64,000 nucleotides of DNA from NCBI GenBank assembly GCA_038316335.1, contig JBBQAM010000002.1, positions 124,001 through 188,000 on the forward strand, written 5' to 3'. Below, piece by piece: positions 54,800 through 62,592 of this stretch. A program made the position numbers and the translations under genes. The stretch is from JALHST01 sp038316335 (GTDB lineage: Bacteria > Bacteroidota > Bacteroidia > Flavobacteriales > Flavobacteriaceae). Numbering within the stretch: position 1 is the first letter of the stretch; each line of letters opens with the position of its first letter. The notes beneath the pieces are model-generated. The model was not told the origin of the DNA and made no database searches. It saw only the letters and a program-made list of their open reading frames with translations.

Positions 54800-55503
54800 A
54801 AATAAAATATTTAATTGGGTTATTAGTATTCGGCAGCATAGTATCCTGTAGCAAGAGCGATCCAAGTCCGACGCCTATTCCAGATCCGGATCCGATACCA
54901 GATCCCGTAGCTGCTACGCTGGTATTTCCGGATAATAATACCGAGTGTAATGAAGGGACTGTCTTGAATGACACACAAAGCAGTGTGACATTTCAGTGGA
55001 ATGCCTCCGCGAATACTGATTCATATGTAGTAACGCTCAGGAATCTTGATACCAATACGAGTGCCACAACAAATGCCACAACGAATGCGGCAGATATCAC
55101 GTTGTTACGGGGCGTTCCATATGAATGGTACGTAACCTCGAAAGCCAACGGCACTACGGTGACCGCCGCCAGTGACAAATGGAAATTTTATAACCAAGGC
55201 CCCGGTGTCGAAAACTATGCACCTTTCCCCGCCGAAGTCGTGAGTCCGTTAAGAGGATCGTCAGTGGCCAGCTCGGGCACGATTGCCCTTGAATGGACTG
55301 GAAGTGATGTAGATAACGATATTGCGGGCTATGAAATACTATTTGGTACCGATGTGATTCCTACAACGAGTCTCGGAACGACTAGTGATACAACCTTGGA
55401 TGCTACGATAGTTTCAGGGGAGATTTACTATTGGAGGGTTATTACAACCGATGATCAAGGAAATACCTCCCAATCTGAAATATTTGATTTTAGGGTAAAT
55501 TAA
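54796..55503 (+). CDS. Lipoprotein with two fibronectin-III-like domains
   Basis: A 235-residue protein with lipoprotein signal (SIVSCSKSD, Cys18) and a Pro/Asp-rich linker (PSPTPIPDPDPIPDP). Two Ig/Fn3-like modules follow at about 40-130 (FQWNASANTDSYVVTLRN, GVPYEWYVTSKANG) and 140-235 (LEWTGSDVDNDIAGYEILFG, IYYWRVITTDDQGNTS). Its ATG overlaps the TGA of the upstream type IX cargo gene (ATGA), so translation is coupled. A role as cell-surface partner of that cargo is plausible but inferred. No enzyme motif is present. Confidence 0.82.
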   Translation: MKIKYLIGLLVFGSIVSCSKSDPSPTPIPDPDPIPDPVAATLVFPDNNTECNEGTVLNDTQSSVTFQWNASANTDSYVVTLRNLDTNTSATTNATTNAADITLLRGVPYEWYVTSKANGTTVTAASDKWKFYNQGPGVENYAPFPAEVVSPLRGSSVASSGTIALEWTGSDVDNDIAGYEILFGTDVIPTTSLGTTSDTTLDATIVSGEIYYWRVITTDDQGNTSQSEIFDFRVN

Positions 55504-55504
55504 G

Positions 55505-55542
55505 ATCACTCGAGGAAATCTTTGCCTTCAAAGGCTAGTGAT
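55505..55542 (+). terminator. Hairpin after the lipoprotein gene, weak terminator candidate
   Basis: Nested inverted repeats: ATCACT (55505-55510) with AGTGAT (55537-55542), enclosing CTTTG-cctt-CAAAG (55520-55533). It begins one base after the stop codon. No T tract follows, so it may be an mRNA end-stabilising structure rather than an intrinsic terminator. Confidence 0.35.
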
Positions 55543-55770
55543 ACGATGACCTTGCGGTTCTATGCTAGTTTACTGATTAAATTTGAAGGCATCGAACACT
55601 TTCTTCAAGATATTTATGGGCATGCGCATTCGGATTTTTTGATGAATGCCATGCCCTTTTTTAGTTGCGAGGGCAATTGGCAAGGGCCATGTTGCTAAGA
55701 AGGATACTCGAAACTTGTACAACTGAGCACATAATAGCAAGGGAAAGCGTCTATTATAATCGGGTCAACT

Positions 55771-56940
55771 TTATGTAGGCAGGTTATTTTCAACCGTTAG
55801 GATCATTACGTTCTTGGTTCCTTGCACGAGGAACGTATTACTTTTACCCACCATCTGAAAGACGTTTAAGTTCTTCGATGGTTCAAGCTGCAGGTATTGA
55901 AAGTCGTATACAGGCTTGCGCAAAAATGCAAAGGCATCGGTTTCGATATCAATAGGGTTTTTTTGGTGACTCCCTTCAGAAATCGTAGCTACGTGTGATT
56001 CGAAGGTCATTTGCTCCGTGGTGCTGATCTTTGATATTTTAGCTGTAAAAAAAGATGTCAATTTGGTAAAACCGGTATGTAGGTTTCTCCTTTTAAGATG
56101 CTCCTTAAGAAACACAAATGCGTAGATGGCCGACGCTTGCATTTTTGCGATTAGATCGCGTGAATCATATACGACATGATGATGGTAGGTATAGATCAGG
56201 TTACACCATCTTTTTTTGTATTCCAAATCGCCGTACCCCATTTCTAGGATTTTAAACCCATGCTGCAAACACCATTCGATTTGTTTGAAAATGGCCGTAT
56301 TGCCAAGACCAAATTTACTGTAATCGATATCATAGGCCGGTATTGAACTAAATAAAACGTGTTGTAGCGGATAGGTGACGGTGATTTGAATAGGTTTCAG
56401 ACCATCAAAAATCACGAATAAGAGGGCTTTGCCAACTTTCAGATCCTTCTGTAAGGAGGTATATATTTTAGACCAGTTCGAAAGATTTTTATTTTTATCA
56501 TTTCGCTGATCAAACCGGTCAATCAGCATTTTTTTTAAGGATGCCATCAGGAAGTCGTATTCCGTTTCGCTGACCGCTTTCCCATAGACCTTAAAGTTTA
56601 TACTAAAACAGCGCTCTAGTCGATCATTGCGTTTTAGTATTTTATTGGTATCTGTTTTAAATTGGGATCTAACGTAGTCTTTTGCATTTTCATGATCTTG
56701 CAGATCGATGGCATATCCTAGATTGGTTTGCCTAATTTTTTTTATGTGAAAATTGGGGCGCAAAAGATAGTCTAAATAATTAGGCACAAGCATAAAGGAA
56801 CCAACTCTGAATTTCGAATTGGGAGCCGAAGGATGATTGTTAAAATCTAAGATTTCACTCTTCTGATTAAATCCAATTGTGGTATAACAAATGGGCAATT
56901 CCTGATTCTGGTATAGTTGTTCGAAGAAATTCATTGGCAT
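55771..56940 (-). CDS. GNAT/FemAB-like acyltransferase-type protein, paralogue 1
   Basis: A 389-residue soluble protein without signal peptide, probably of the CelD/FemAB-like GNAT superfamily (acetyltransferase_6 type). The most telling part is residues 233-259: EMGYGDLEYKKRW, then Y250, then HHHVVYD. The two upstream genes share this motif (D/G..G...(Y)K.RW....Y....H..YD). A family-wide region FVIFDGLKPI precedes it. Unlike its paralogues it has a 90-residue C-terminal extension (about 300-389). It is the last gene of the operon, 85 bases after paralogue 2. Substrate unknown; cell-surface glycan or lipid acylation is a guess. Confidence 0.7.
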   Translation of the reverse strand: MPMNFFEQLYQNQELPICYTTIGFNQKSEILDFNNHPSAPNSKFRVGSFMLVPNYLDYLLRPNFHIKKIRQTNLGYAIDLQDHENAKDYVRSQFKTDTNKILKRNDRLERCFSINFKVYGKAVSETEYDFLMASLKKMLIDRFDQRNDKNKNLSNWSKIYTSLQKDLKVGKALLFVIFDGLKPIQITVTYPLQHVLFSSIPAYDIDYSKFGLGNTAIFKQIEWCLQHGFKILEMGYGDLEYKKRWCNLIYTYHHHVVYDSRDLIAKMQASAIYAFVFLKEHLKRRNLHTGFTKLTSFFTAKISKISTTEQMTFESHVATISEGSHQKNPIDIETDAFAFLRKPVYDFQYLQLEPSKNLNVFQMVGKSNTFLVQGTKNVMILTVENNLPT

Positions 56941-57025
56941 TTATCTAAGGAAGCGGCGGTATGGTTTTTAATGACAAAAAGAACCCTATACACGTATTCC
57001 TGTTCCTAGCTGGTTTTTTGAATTC

Positions 57026-57991
57026 TTAATTTTTCCAGTTATGGTGTTTGATTTTTTTCATTTTGGTATAATAATATACTTTATCGAGCTGAAAGATTTC
57101 ACCAATGATCCCTTTGTTTCTTAGCCACTGTTTCAGAACGAATTTATTTGCTATCAAGGTTGCCCGAATTCTAGCCGGCAGTGAACTGGGGTCATAAAAC
57201 AAATGATATTCAAAACGATAGGTGTGATTACTCCATCGTACTTTATTTTCGGTAGCGCCTTTAGAAACATCCCAAATCGCAAACTTATTTTCAAAACACC
57301 ATTCCAAATTTTTTAACATGGCAATATCACCCATACTATACTTATAATAGGCAACATCATATATTTGAATAAAGCTGAAAACAATATCCGCCTTGTGAAA
57401 ATTCAAGGTAACCGTAATTGGCTTCTTGGCGTCATATATAACACAGATCGAAGCCTCTTTAGATACAATTTTAGGATAAAAAAGTTCGTAGTTTTTTTTC
57501 CATTCCAAAAGATATCTGTTGAACACCTTCTTTTGATCAAAGCGCGTTTTCATGAGCGAATAGCACACATCAAATATATAATCGTAGTCGGCTTGCTCAA
57601 TATGGCCATGGTAAAAGGCATAGGTAACTTCATGATCAGCCTCCAAGTTTCTGATTTTCGCCCGTAGATTTTTTCGAGAATTTCTACCGAATGTTTTATT
57701 TATCAGGGCAGTTATGTCATCGAATTTTGTTAGGTCTATCATATAGCCCTCATACTGAGGGACTCGCAGAATTTGAAGCGGATAAGCGTTCTTTGAAAGA
57801 GGTGCTTCTAAATAATCCGGGATATCAGTTACCACGGCAAAAACAGTACGTATGTTTGAAGCCACTGCAACATATTCCCCACGAATTTTTGTCCCGGTCA
57901 GTGTATTGGCCAGGATAGTTTCGTAGTAGGGTTGAATGCTGTTCCCAATACAAAGATCTAGTACGAAATTTGATTCTTTAGCTGCCATCAC
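57026..57991 (-). CDS. GNAT/FemAB-like acyltransferase-type protein, paralogue 2
   Basis: A 321-residue soluble protein. It aligns by eye along its length with the genes on both sides: NRKSR-like basic segment FGRNSRKNLRAKIR (101-114), FYHGHIEQADYDYIF (127-140), ICVIYDAKKPI (182-192), DVSKG (241-245), KVRW (250-253), then Tyr258 and EYHLFYD (261-267). This fits the acetyltransferase_6/CelD-like branch. No other known domain is visible. Start ATG at 57991, with a second ATG one codon later. It begins 65 bases after paralogue 3 ends. Confidence 0.7.
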   Translation of the reverse strand: MMAAKESNFVLDLCIGNSIQPYYETILANTLTGTKIRGEYVAVASNIRTVFAVVTDIPDYLEAPLSKNAYPLQILRVPQYEGYMIDLTKFDDITALINKTFGRNSRKNLRAKIRNLEADHEVTYAFYHGHIEQADYDYIFDVCYSLMKTRFDQKKVFNRYLLEWKKNYELFYPKIVSKEASICVIYDAKKPITVTLNFHKADIVFSFIQIYDVAYYKYSMGDIAMLKNLEWCFENKFAIWDVSKGATENKVRWSNHTYRFEYHLFYDPSSLPARIRATLIANKFVLKQWLRNKGIIGEIFQLDKVYYYTKMKKIKHHNWKN

Positions 57992-58056
57992 TTGTTTTGA
58001 ATTTCACGCTCTGATTTTATAGGTCTCAATGGATACGAGTAATTTGTACCTATGGG

Positions 58057-59070
58057 TTACTCGATATCCGCTTTGGGGTTTCTCTTTAAAAAATAGGTAA
58101 ATTTATGCAGTAAATTATTGGCCCCTTTCTCCCGGAGGAATTGTTTTAGTCGAAAGAAATTGTAAAGTGAAAGGGCAATGACCTTGGCTTGGACCGATTT
58201 GGAATCATACACAATATGATACTCAAAATCATAGGCGATGCTTCCCCATCTTTTTTTATAGTCATAGTACCCTTTGGAAAAGTCAACCTTATGAATGTCA
58301 TTAGCAATTGCCCATTCTATGAGTTTCAAAATATTGACGGTTCCCACATTGAATTTTGAATAGGCCGTATCAAAGACCGTTATAGCAACGAATAGGGTAT
58401 TAACAGCCATAAAATTAAGCATGACCCCAATTGGTTTTTGTTCATCGTACACCACAAAAATAGAAGCACTTTTTTCAAGGACCATTGCATAGACCACTTC
58501 GCTATAAAAAGCCCACTCTATGGGATCAAGATTGTTATTTGTGACCTGCTTCTCTGTATAGCGTCGCTCAAGTAGTTGTCTGAATACACCAAATATTACA
58601 TCATATTCCTCTTTTGAAATAGCACCGTAAAACATCGTATAGGAAATGGAAAAAGAAGCTTCCAGGGTTTTCTTATAACTTCGAATCTTGTATCGGCTCT
58701 TTCTATTAAAAACCGAATTCAAATACGTATCAATAGAAGTATAGGGGTCGAGTTTGACAAGGAAACCGGGGTACTGTTTCGTTCTAAGCACATTAAAACG
58801 ATCATTAAAAGATGTTTCCTGCTTAAAATAGGTTGGGACATCATAAATAAGGAATACCTTGTTTTTATAGGTAGCTTCAAAATCTTGTGAAGGGGTATAA
58901 CTGATACCTTTGGTATGCGTTTTACCTACATTGACATACAGTGGTAATTTTCTGTGCTTGACAAAATCCAAATCACCGAAAGCACGAAATGATTCCGAGG
59001 GTTCCCCCTTGTTAAAATGTTTTAACCATACCTTGGTGAACAATTTTGACAAGAACGGATTGCTTTTCAT
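58057..59070 (-). CDS. GNAT/FemAB-like acyltransferase-type protein, paralogue 3
   Basis: A 337-residue soluble protein with the same architecture as paralogue 2: FNRKSRYKIRSYKK (121-134), FYGAISKEEYDVIF (147-160), IFVVYDEQKPIGVMLNF (204-220), VDFSKGYYDYKKRW (262-275), EYHIVYD (283-289). The KG...YKKRW and H..YD elements are the best-conserved positions across the three genes. It starts 18 bases after the stop of the FemAB-like gene, indicating one transcript. Catalytic chemistry is not proven; the family usually moves acyl or aminoacyl groups. Confidence 0.72.
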   Translation of the reverse strand: MKSNPFLSKLFTKVWLKHFNKGEPSESFRAFGDLDFVKHRKLPLYVNVGKTHTKGISYTPSQDFEATYKNKVFLIYDVPTYFKQETSFNDRFNVLRTKQYPGFLVKLDPYTSIDTYLNSVFNRKSRYKIRSYKKTLEASFSISYTMFYGAISKEEYDVIFGVFRQLLERRYTEKQVTNNNLDPIEWAFYSEVVYAMVLEKSASIFVVYDEQKPIGVMLNFMAVNTLFVAITVFDTAYSKFNVGTVNILKLIEWAIANDIHKVDFSKGYYDYKKRWGSIAYDFEYHIVYDSKSVQAKVIALSLYNFFRLKQFLREKGANNLLHKFTYFLKRNPKADIE

Positions 59071-59088
59071 AAGATCTTAAATCGAGGC

Positions 59089-60150
59089 CTATAGTTCGCA
59101 TCTATAGCTAGGAAAGAAGTTTAAACAGGCATCATTAAGATTCGCGTGCTCACGCTTTTGTTTTTTCGCTATCAATTCATTGTAAACCTCCTGATTAACG
59201 ATGTACTTCCAGACTTTGAAATCCTTATAATTCTTGGAAAAACAGGATTTAAACTGAAATAAGGAATCCTCTTTACTGCCAACGCCCCCGCCTAGATTAA
59301 AATAGGTATAGTTTTCCTTGGTAGCAATTTGCCGCATCTCATCAATCAATAATTTAATCGGATTGAGGTAAAGATATTCTTCCCGGCTTCCGGAGAGGTG
59401 ATATTGTACGATATCTCCTTTCTTTATGAATAAGGAACCCCCTATGATTTCTTCGGTTTCGTTATAGACGGCCAATAAAATTTGGGCCTCGAAACTGTTA
59501 CTTTTCATTAAATCAAAGAAATACTGTCTATCAAAAAAATAATGTGCCTTGGCATTCACGCGGCGCATATTTTCATAATACATGTCAATAAAAATATCGA
59601 TATCATCCTTGTTTAAAGCTTCCTTAATGGTACAGAGCCTTCTGGCCTTATTGACATAGGTTCTCAGTCTACTCTGATAGGCCCGTTCCTGTGTTTCCTG
59701 ATTTTGGGTCAGGTCAATGTTGATAACTTTGCCGGTATTGACAATCGTCCCGAAGTCCTTTAAGATTAATTCTTGATTCGGGATATAGGGGTTTAAGCGT
59801 GAAAACACAGAAACAATGTTGTTTTTAAGGAATAATTCCTGAAAATCATCCACAAAATCATCGTTGGCGAAATCATTACAACCACTTGTGCATAATGGGC
59901 CGGCATAGCCGTATACCGAAGTAGCATCTTTATAGGGAGTACCTTCAATAAATCGTATCAGCAGCGGAAGTACAATACAATGTTCTTCGCCTGTATATTT
60001 AAGAAGTATGGCTTGTTCATCAACTTGCTTGCAAAGTTGATGATAGTCATAGGTATGGTAGAAATCAGCATGCGGACACGTTTTGATAATAGCATCCCAT
60101 TGCTTCTTGTCGGTACATATTTCAATCATCGAATTTTTAACTGCGACCAT
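59089..60150 (-). CDS. FemAB/FemX-like peptidyl- or acyltransferase
   Basis: A 353-residue soluble protein with the FemAB double-GNAT layout. The N-terminal half has the aromatic-rich FYHTYDYHQLC (31-41) and YGYAGPLCTSG. The second half has GGSLFIKKGDIVQYHLSGS and YFNLGGGVGSKEDSLFQFKSCFSKNY, the FemAB hallmark (lGG.....lf.fK..F). Fem enzymes use aminoacyl-tRNA to add residues to peptidoglycan precursors; related proteins in polysaccharide loci use other donors. The ATG at 60150 is chosen; ATG 60129 would also work. It lies 26 bases after the HAD gene. Confidence 0.82.
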   Translation of the reverse strand: MVAVKNSMIEICTDKKQWDAIIKTCPHADFYHTYDYHQLCKQVDEQAILLKYTGEEHCIVLPLLIRFIEGTPYKDATSVYGYAGPLCTSGCNDFANDDFVDDFQELFLKNNIVSVFSRLNPYIPNQELILKDFGTIVNTGKVINIDLTQNQETQERAYQSRLRTYVNKARRLCTIKEALNKDDIDIFIDMYYENMRRVNAKAHYFFDRQYFFDLMKSNSFEAQILLAVYNETEEIIGGSLFIKKGDIVQYHLSGSREEYLYLNPIKLLIDEMRQIATKENYTYFNLGGGVGSKEDSLFQFKSCFSKNYKDFKVWKYIVNQEVYNELIAKKQKREHANLNDACLNFFPSYRCEL

Positions 60151-60176
60151 GGGGAAACGTATTTAAAGCAACTACT

Positions 60177-60833
60177 TTACACAATCCTGACTTCCGAATA
60201 AGTCGAAAAGAACTGCTGGGGCATATGCAACTTGTCTAAATATAAATGCGATTGATAATGAATGTTCATTCCGTTGTCTATCAGGCCCGACGTTATCCAA
60301 CCGAGGGCATTCGGTGCAAGAAAATCCTTTTTTAGATTGTCTGCTATATAGTGATAGGTCGTACCCATAAGGCTATTTTCAATGAATTTAAAATTGGCAT
60401 GTGCTGGTTTTTCAGTACCGATTTCTTCTGAAATAACGATTTTATCCAACAAATCTGATATTCCAAGGGCGTTTATTTTTGCCATTTGTGTTTGCACGCG
60501 CCCATCGGTTACCATACCGATTTTTCCTTTTTTGCGTTTAATCTCTTTGAGCAGGTTCTGAGCACCTTCGAATAAGGTGATATTCGGGGTATGGCGGCGG
60601 TACATTTCGATGAGTGCCTCCTTATGCAACCCATAACGTGCTGCAATAATCTCAAAAACATTTTCCTTACTTCGATACAGTGATAGCATGAGTACCAACA
60701 ATTCGTTGTACCTGATGGGTTCAAGTTCCCGGGCAATATGGGAATATGCTGATTTCAAAAAATCGAGTTCATTATATAATGTATCGTCCAAATCAAAAAC
60801 AACGATGGTATGTTCATCAACCTTGATATCCAT
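60177..60833 (-). CDS. HAD-superfamily hydrolase (probable phosphatase)
   Basis: A 218-residue cytoplasmic protein with the complete HAD core: motif I VVFDLDDTLY (nucleophile Asp14, acid/base Asp16), an alpha-helical cap, motif II MVTDGR, motif III Lys in GTEKPA, and motif IV IADNLKKD. It would dephosphorylate a small metabolite. Its start overlaps the end of the ATP-grasp gene by 17 bases, so the two are translationally coupled and likely act in the same pathway. Substrate unknown. Confidence 0.87.
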   Translation of the reverse strand: MDIKVDEHTIVVFDLDDTLYNELDFLKSAYSHIARELEPIRYNELLVLMLSLYRSKENVFEIIAARYGLHKEALIEMYRRHTPNITLFEGAQNLLKEIKRKKGKIGMVTDGRVQTQMAKINALGISDLLDKIVISEEIGTEKPAHANFKFIENSLMGTTYHYIADNLKKDFLAPNALGWITSGLIDNGMNIHYQSHLYLDKLHMPQQFFSTYSEVRIV

Positions 60834-61803
60834 GTACTAAAATTTCATCATCGTATCGAATCATCAACAAGTTGTCTTCCCAAGATTCAAATTGATCTTC
60901 GATTTTTTGGCCCAAGAAATACTCTTGAATAATCCATTTCGGAAAATTGGCATTGGCCAAATAAGAGAGCGGATACCCTCCTCCAAACCTAGGGTTAATT
61001 TCAATGCCATATACCTCCGATTCATTTTTGTTATTCACAAAGAATTGAGCAGTTAAGCAACCCACCGCCCCATCGATATACGCTAAGTGTTTTTTTAGGT
61101 AGGGCACCAAGGTATTATGTCGGGTCAGGCCTTTACTTACTTCCCCATCACGCGTTTCCAACCGTTTTCTGGGAACGGCACATTTTAGGTAATGATCTTT
61201 GCTATAATATAGATCACAGGTATATTCATCGTAGATTTTATGATCTAGATATTCGAGGAACATCATTTTATCATTTTTAAAATGGTGATCCTTTAGTTCC
61301 TCCCGCGAGCGTATCAAAAAAGTATTTACACTTCTGCTCCCATCGGAAGGTTTTAAGAACATGGGTAGCGGGAAATCATTTTTGGGATATTCTTTGGCCA
61401 CTGATATCCCTTTCGATGTGAAAAATTCATGGATGATTCGCTTATCCCTGCATTTTTCAACAAATTCAGGAGATGAAATCAATACATGAATTTCGTTTTT
61501 TTCAAGAAGTTCCCTGTTTTTTGAAAGTAGGAAGAGTTCTGTATCGATGGTCGGGATGACAAGGGCAATGTGCCACAATTTGCATTGTTCGATCAGCTTT
61601 TCGATGTAATGCGGATCATTTAACCGAGGTACTTGAAAATAGGCATCGGCAGCATGACAAGCAGCCGCCAGCATGGGGTTTGAATCTGTCGCGATTACTT
61701 GGGCCTTGGCATTTACCTTTTTAAGTTCTTTCTGAAATGCCTTCACTAAGGATACCCGTCTTCCGGCAGAGGTTATCAAAATATTCATGGTTTTTTCTTT
61801 CAT
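60817..61803 (-). CDS. ATP-grasp ligase (carbamoyl-phosphate-synthase-like / PylC-like)
   Basis: A 328-residue cytoplasmic enzyme. The N-terminal Rossmann-like pre-ATP-grasp domain starts NILITSAGRRVSLVKAF and includes TDSNPMLAAA and PTIDTEL. The ATP-grasp core includes PMFLKPSDGSRS (nucleotide-binding Lys), FLEYL and the metal-binding VYGIEINPRFGGGYPLS. Such enzymes activate a carboxylate as acyl phosphate and join it to an amine. It heads the six-gene operon with HAD, FemAB-like and three acyltransferase-like genes. ATG at 61803 is annotated; ATG 61788 directly before NILITSAG may be the true start. Confidence 0.87.
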   Translation of the reverse strand: MKEKTMNILITSAGRRVSLVKAFQKELKKVNAKAQVIATDSNPMLAAACHAADAYFQVPRLNDPHYIEKLIEQCKLWHIALVIPTIDTELFLLSKNRELLEKNEIHVLISSPEFVEKCRDKRIIHEFFTSKGISVAKEYPKNDFPLPMFLKPSDGSRSVNTFLIRSREELKDHHFKNDKMMFLEYLDHKIYDEYTCDLYYSKDHYLKCAVPRKRLETRDGEVSKGLTRHNTLVPYLKKHLAYIDGAVGCLTAQFFVNNKNESEVYGIEINPRFGGGYPLSYLANANFPKWIIQEYFLGQKIEDQFESWEDNLLMIRYDDEILVHGYQG

Positions 61804-61842
61804 GCGATGAAATTGGCCACTATCGACACGTTATGAATGTGC

Positions 61843-61850
61843 CAAAGATA
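61843..61850 (-). promoter_or_regulatory. Possible -7 element of the ATP-grasp/FemAB operon
   Basis: TATCTTTG on the minus strand matches TAnnTTTG exactly and lies 39 bases before the ATG at 61803 (54 before 61788). No -33 element at the usual spacing was found. Confidence 0.33.
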
Positions 61851-62079
61851 ACCTAGAAATCTCTAAAATGGGTCATCGTTCTATCAAATGCCGGATAAAT
61901 CGATGATGCAATTCCGGTCTCCTTTTTGTCTAGCATTCGATTCATTTTGGCGATTTTATCTTCGAAGTGCTGGTAAAAAGAATAAATTTGGCTGTAATAT
62001 TTCGGATATTTCTATCAAATTCAATAATGAGACGCTAAATATCAAAAAATGACGTTTTAATAAAATCAATTTCAAAACG

Positions 62080-62592
62080 ATGAAATATAAGAACATTGCA
62101 ATCTTTTTAGTATTGGCCTTTTGCTTATTAGTGCCCTTTGCACTTTTAAAAATAAAAGGGGATCCCTATGAAATATTCCCTGCCGCTCTTTTCCCAGGCG
62201 GTGCCAACCGGCTGCATATTGGCGACCAGGTATTGGCTCCTGACCTTAAACTCTATGGAAAAAAACCGAATAGCGATGAATTGGTTGAATTGGATAAACT
62301 AACCCTCTTTAAATATATACATATTCATCATATTATCGTAATTGAAAGTCGCGAACATTTTGGAGCGCTAGGATATGATGGAAAACCGCCAGTGGCCACT
62401 AATTTATATTCTAAATTCGCAACTCCAGAAGATATCGAGCAAACTAAAAACTGGTTTAGGGAAGGGCTACGGGAACAAAATTGTGTCGATTCAGTACTAA
62501 TTGTAAGGGAAAAGGAACTTAAAGTAGACAGATCGAACGGAAAAATAATTACAGAAACCACCATAGATGAAAAGGTTCTTAACTTATATTGA
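62080..62592 (+). CDS. Membrane-anchored protein of unknown function, partner of the HTTM gene
   Basis: A 170-residue protein with an N-terminal hydrophobic segment (about 6-24, NIAIFLVLAFCLLVPFALL) that serves as anchor or uncleaved signal. The rest is hydrophilic and presumably periplasmic (DPYEIFPAALFPGGANRLHIGD, then HIHHIIVIESREHFGALG). I do not recognise a family. Its end overlaps the start of the HTTM gene by 26 bases, so the two are translationally coupled and probably work together. Divergent from the ATP-grasp operon across a 276-base gap. Confidence 0.78.
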   Translation: MKYKNIAIFLVLAFCLLVPFALLKIKGDPYEIFPAALFPGGANRLHIGDQVLAPDLKLYGKKPNSDELVELDKLTLFKYIHIHHIIVIESREHFGALGYDGKPPVATNLYSKFATPEDIEQTKNWFREGLREQNCVDSVLIVREKELKVDRSNGKIITETTIDEKVLNLY

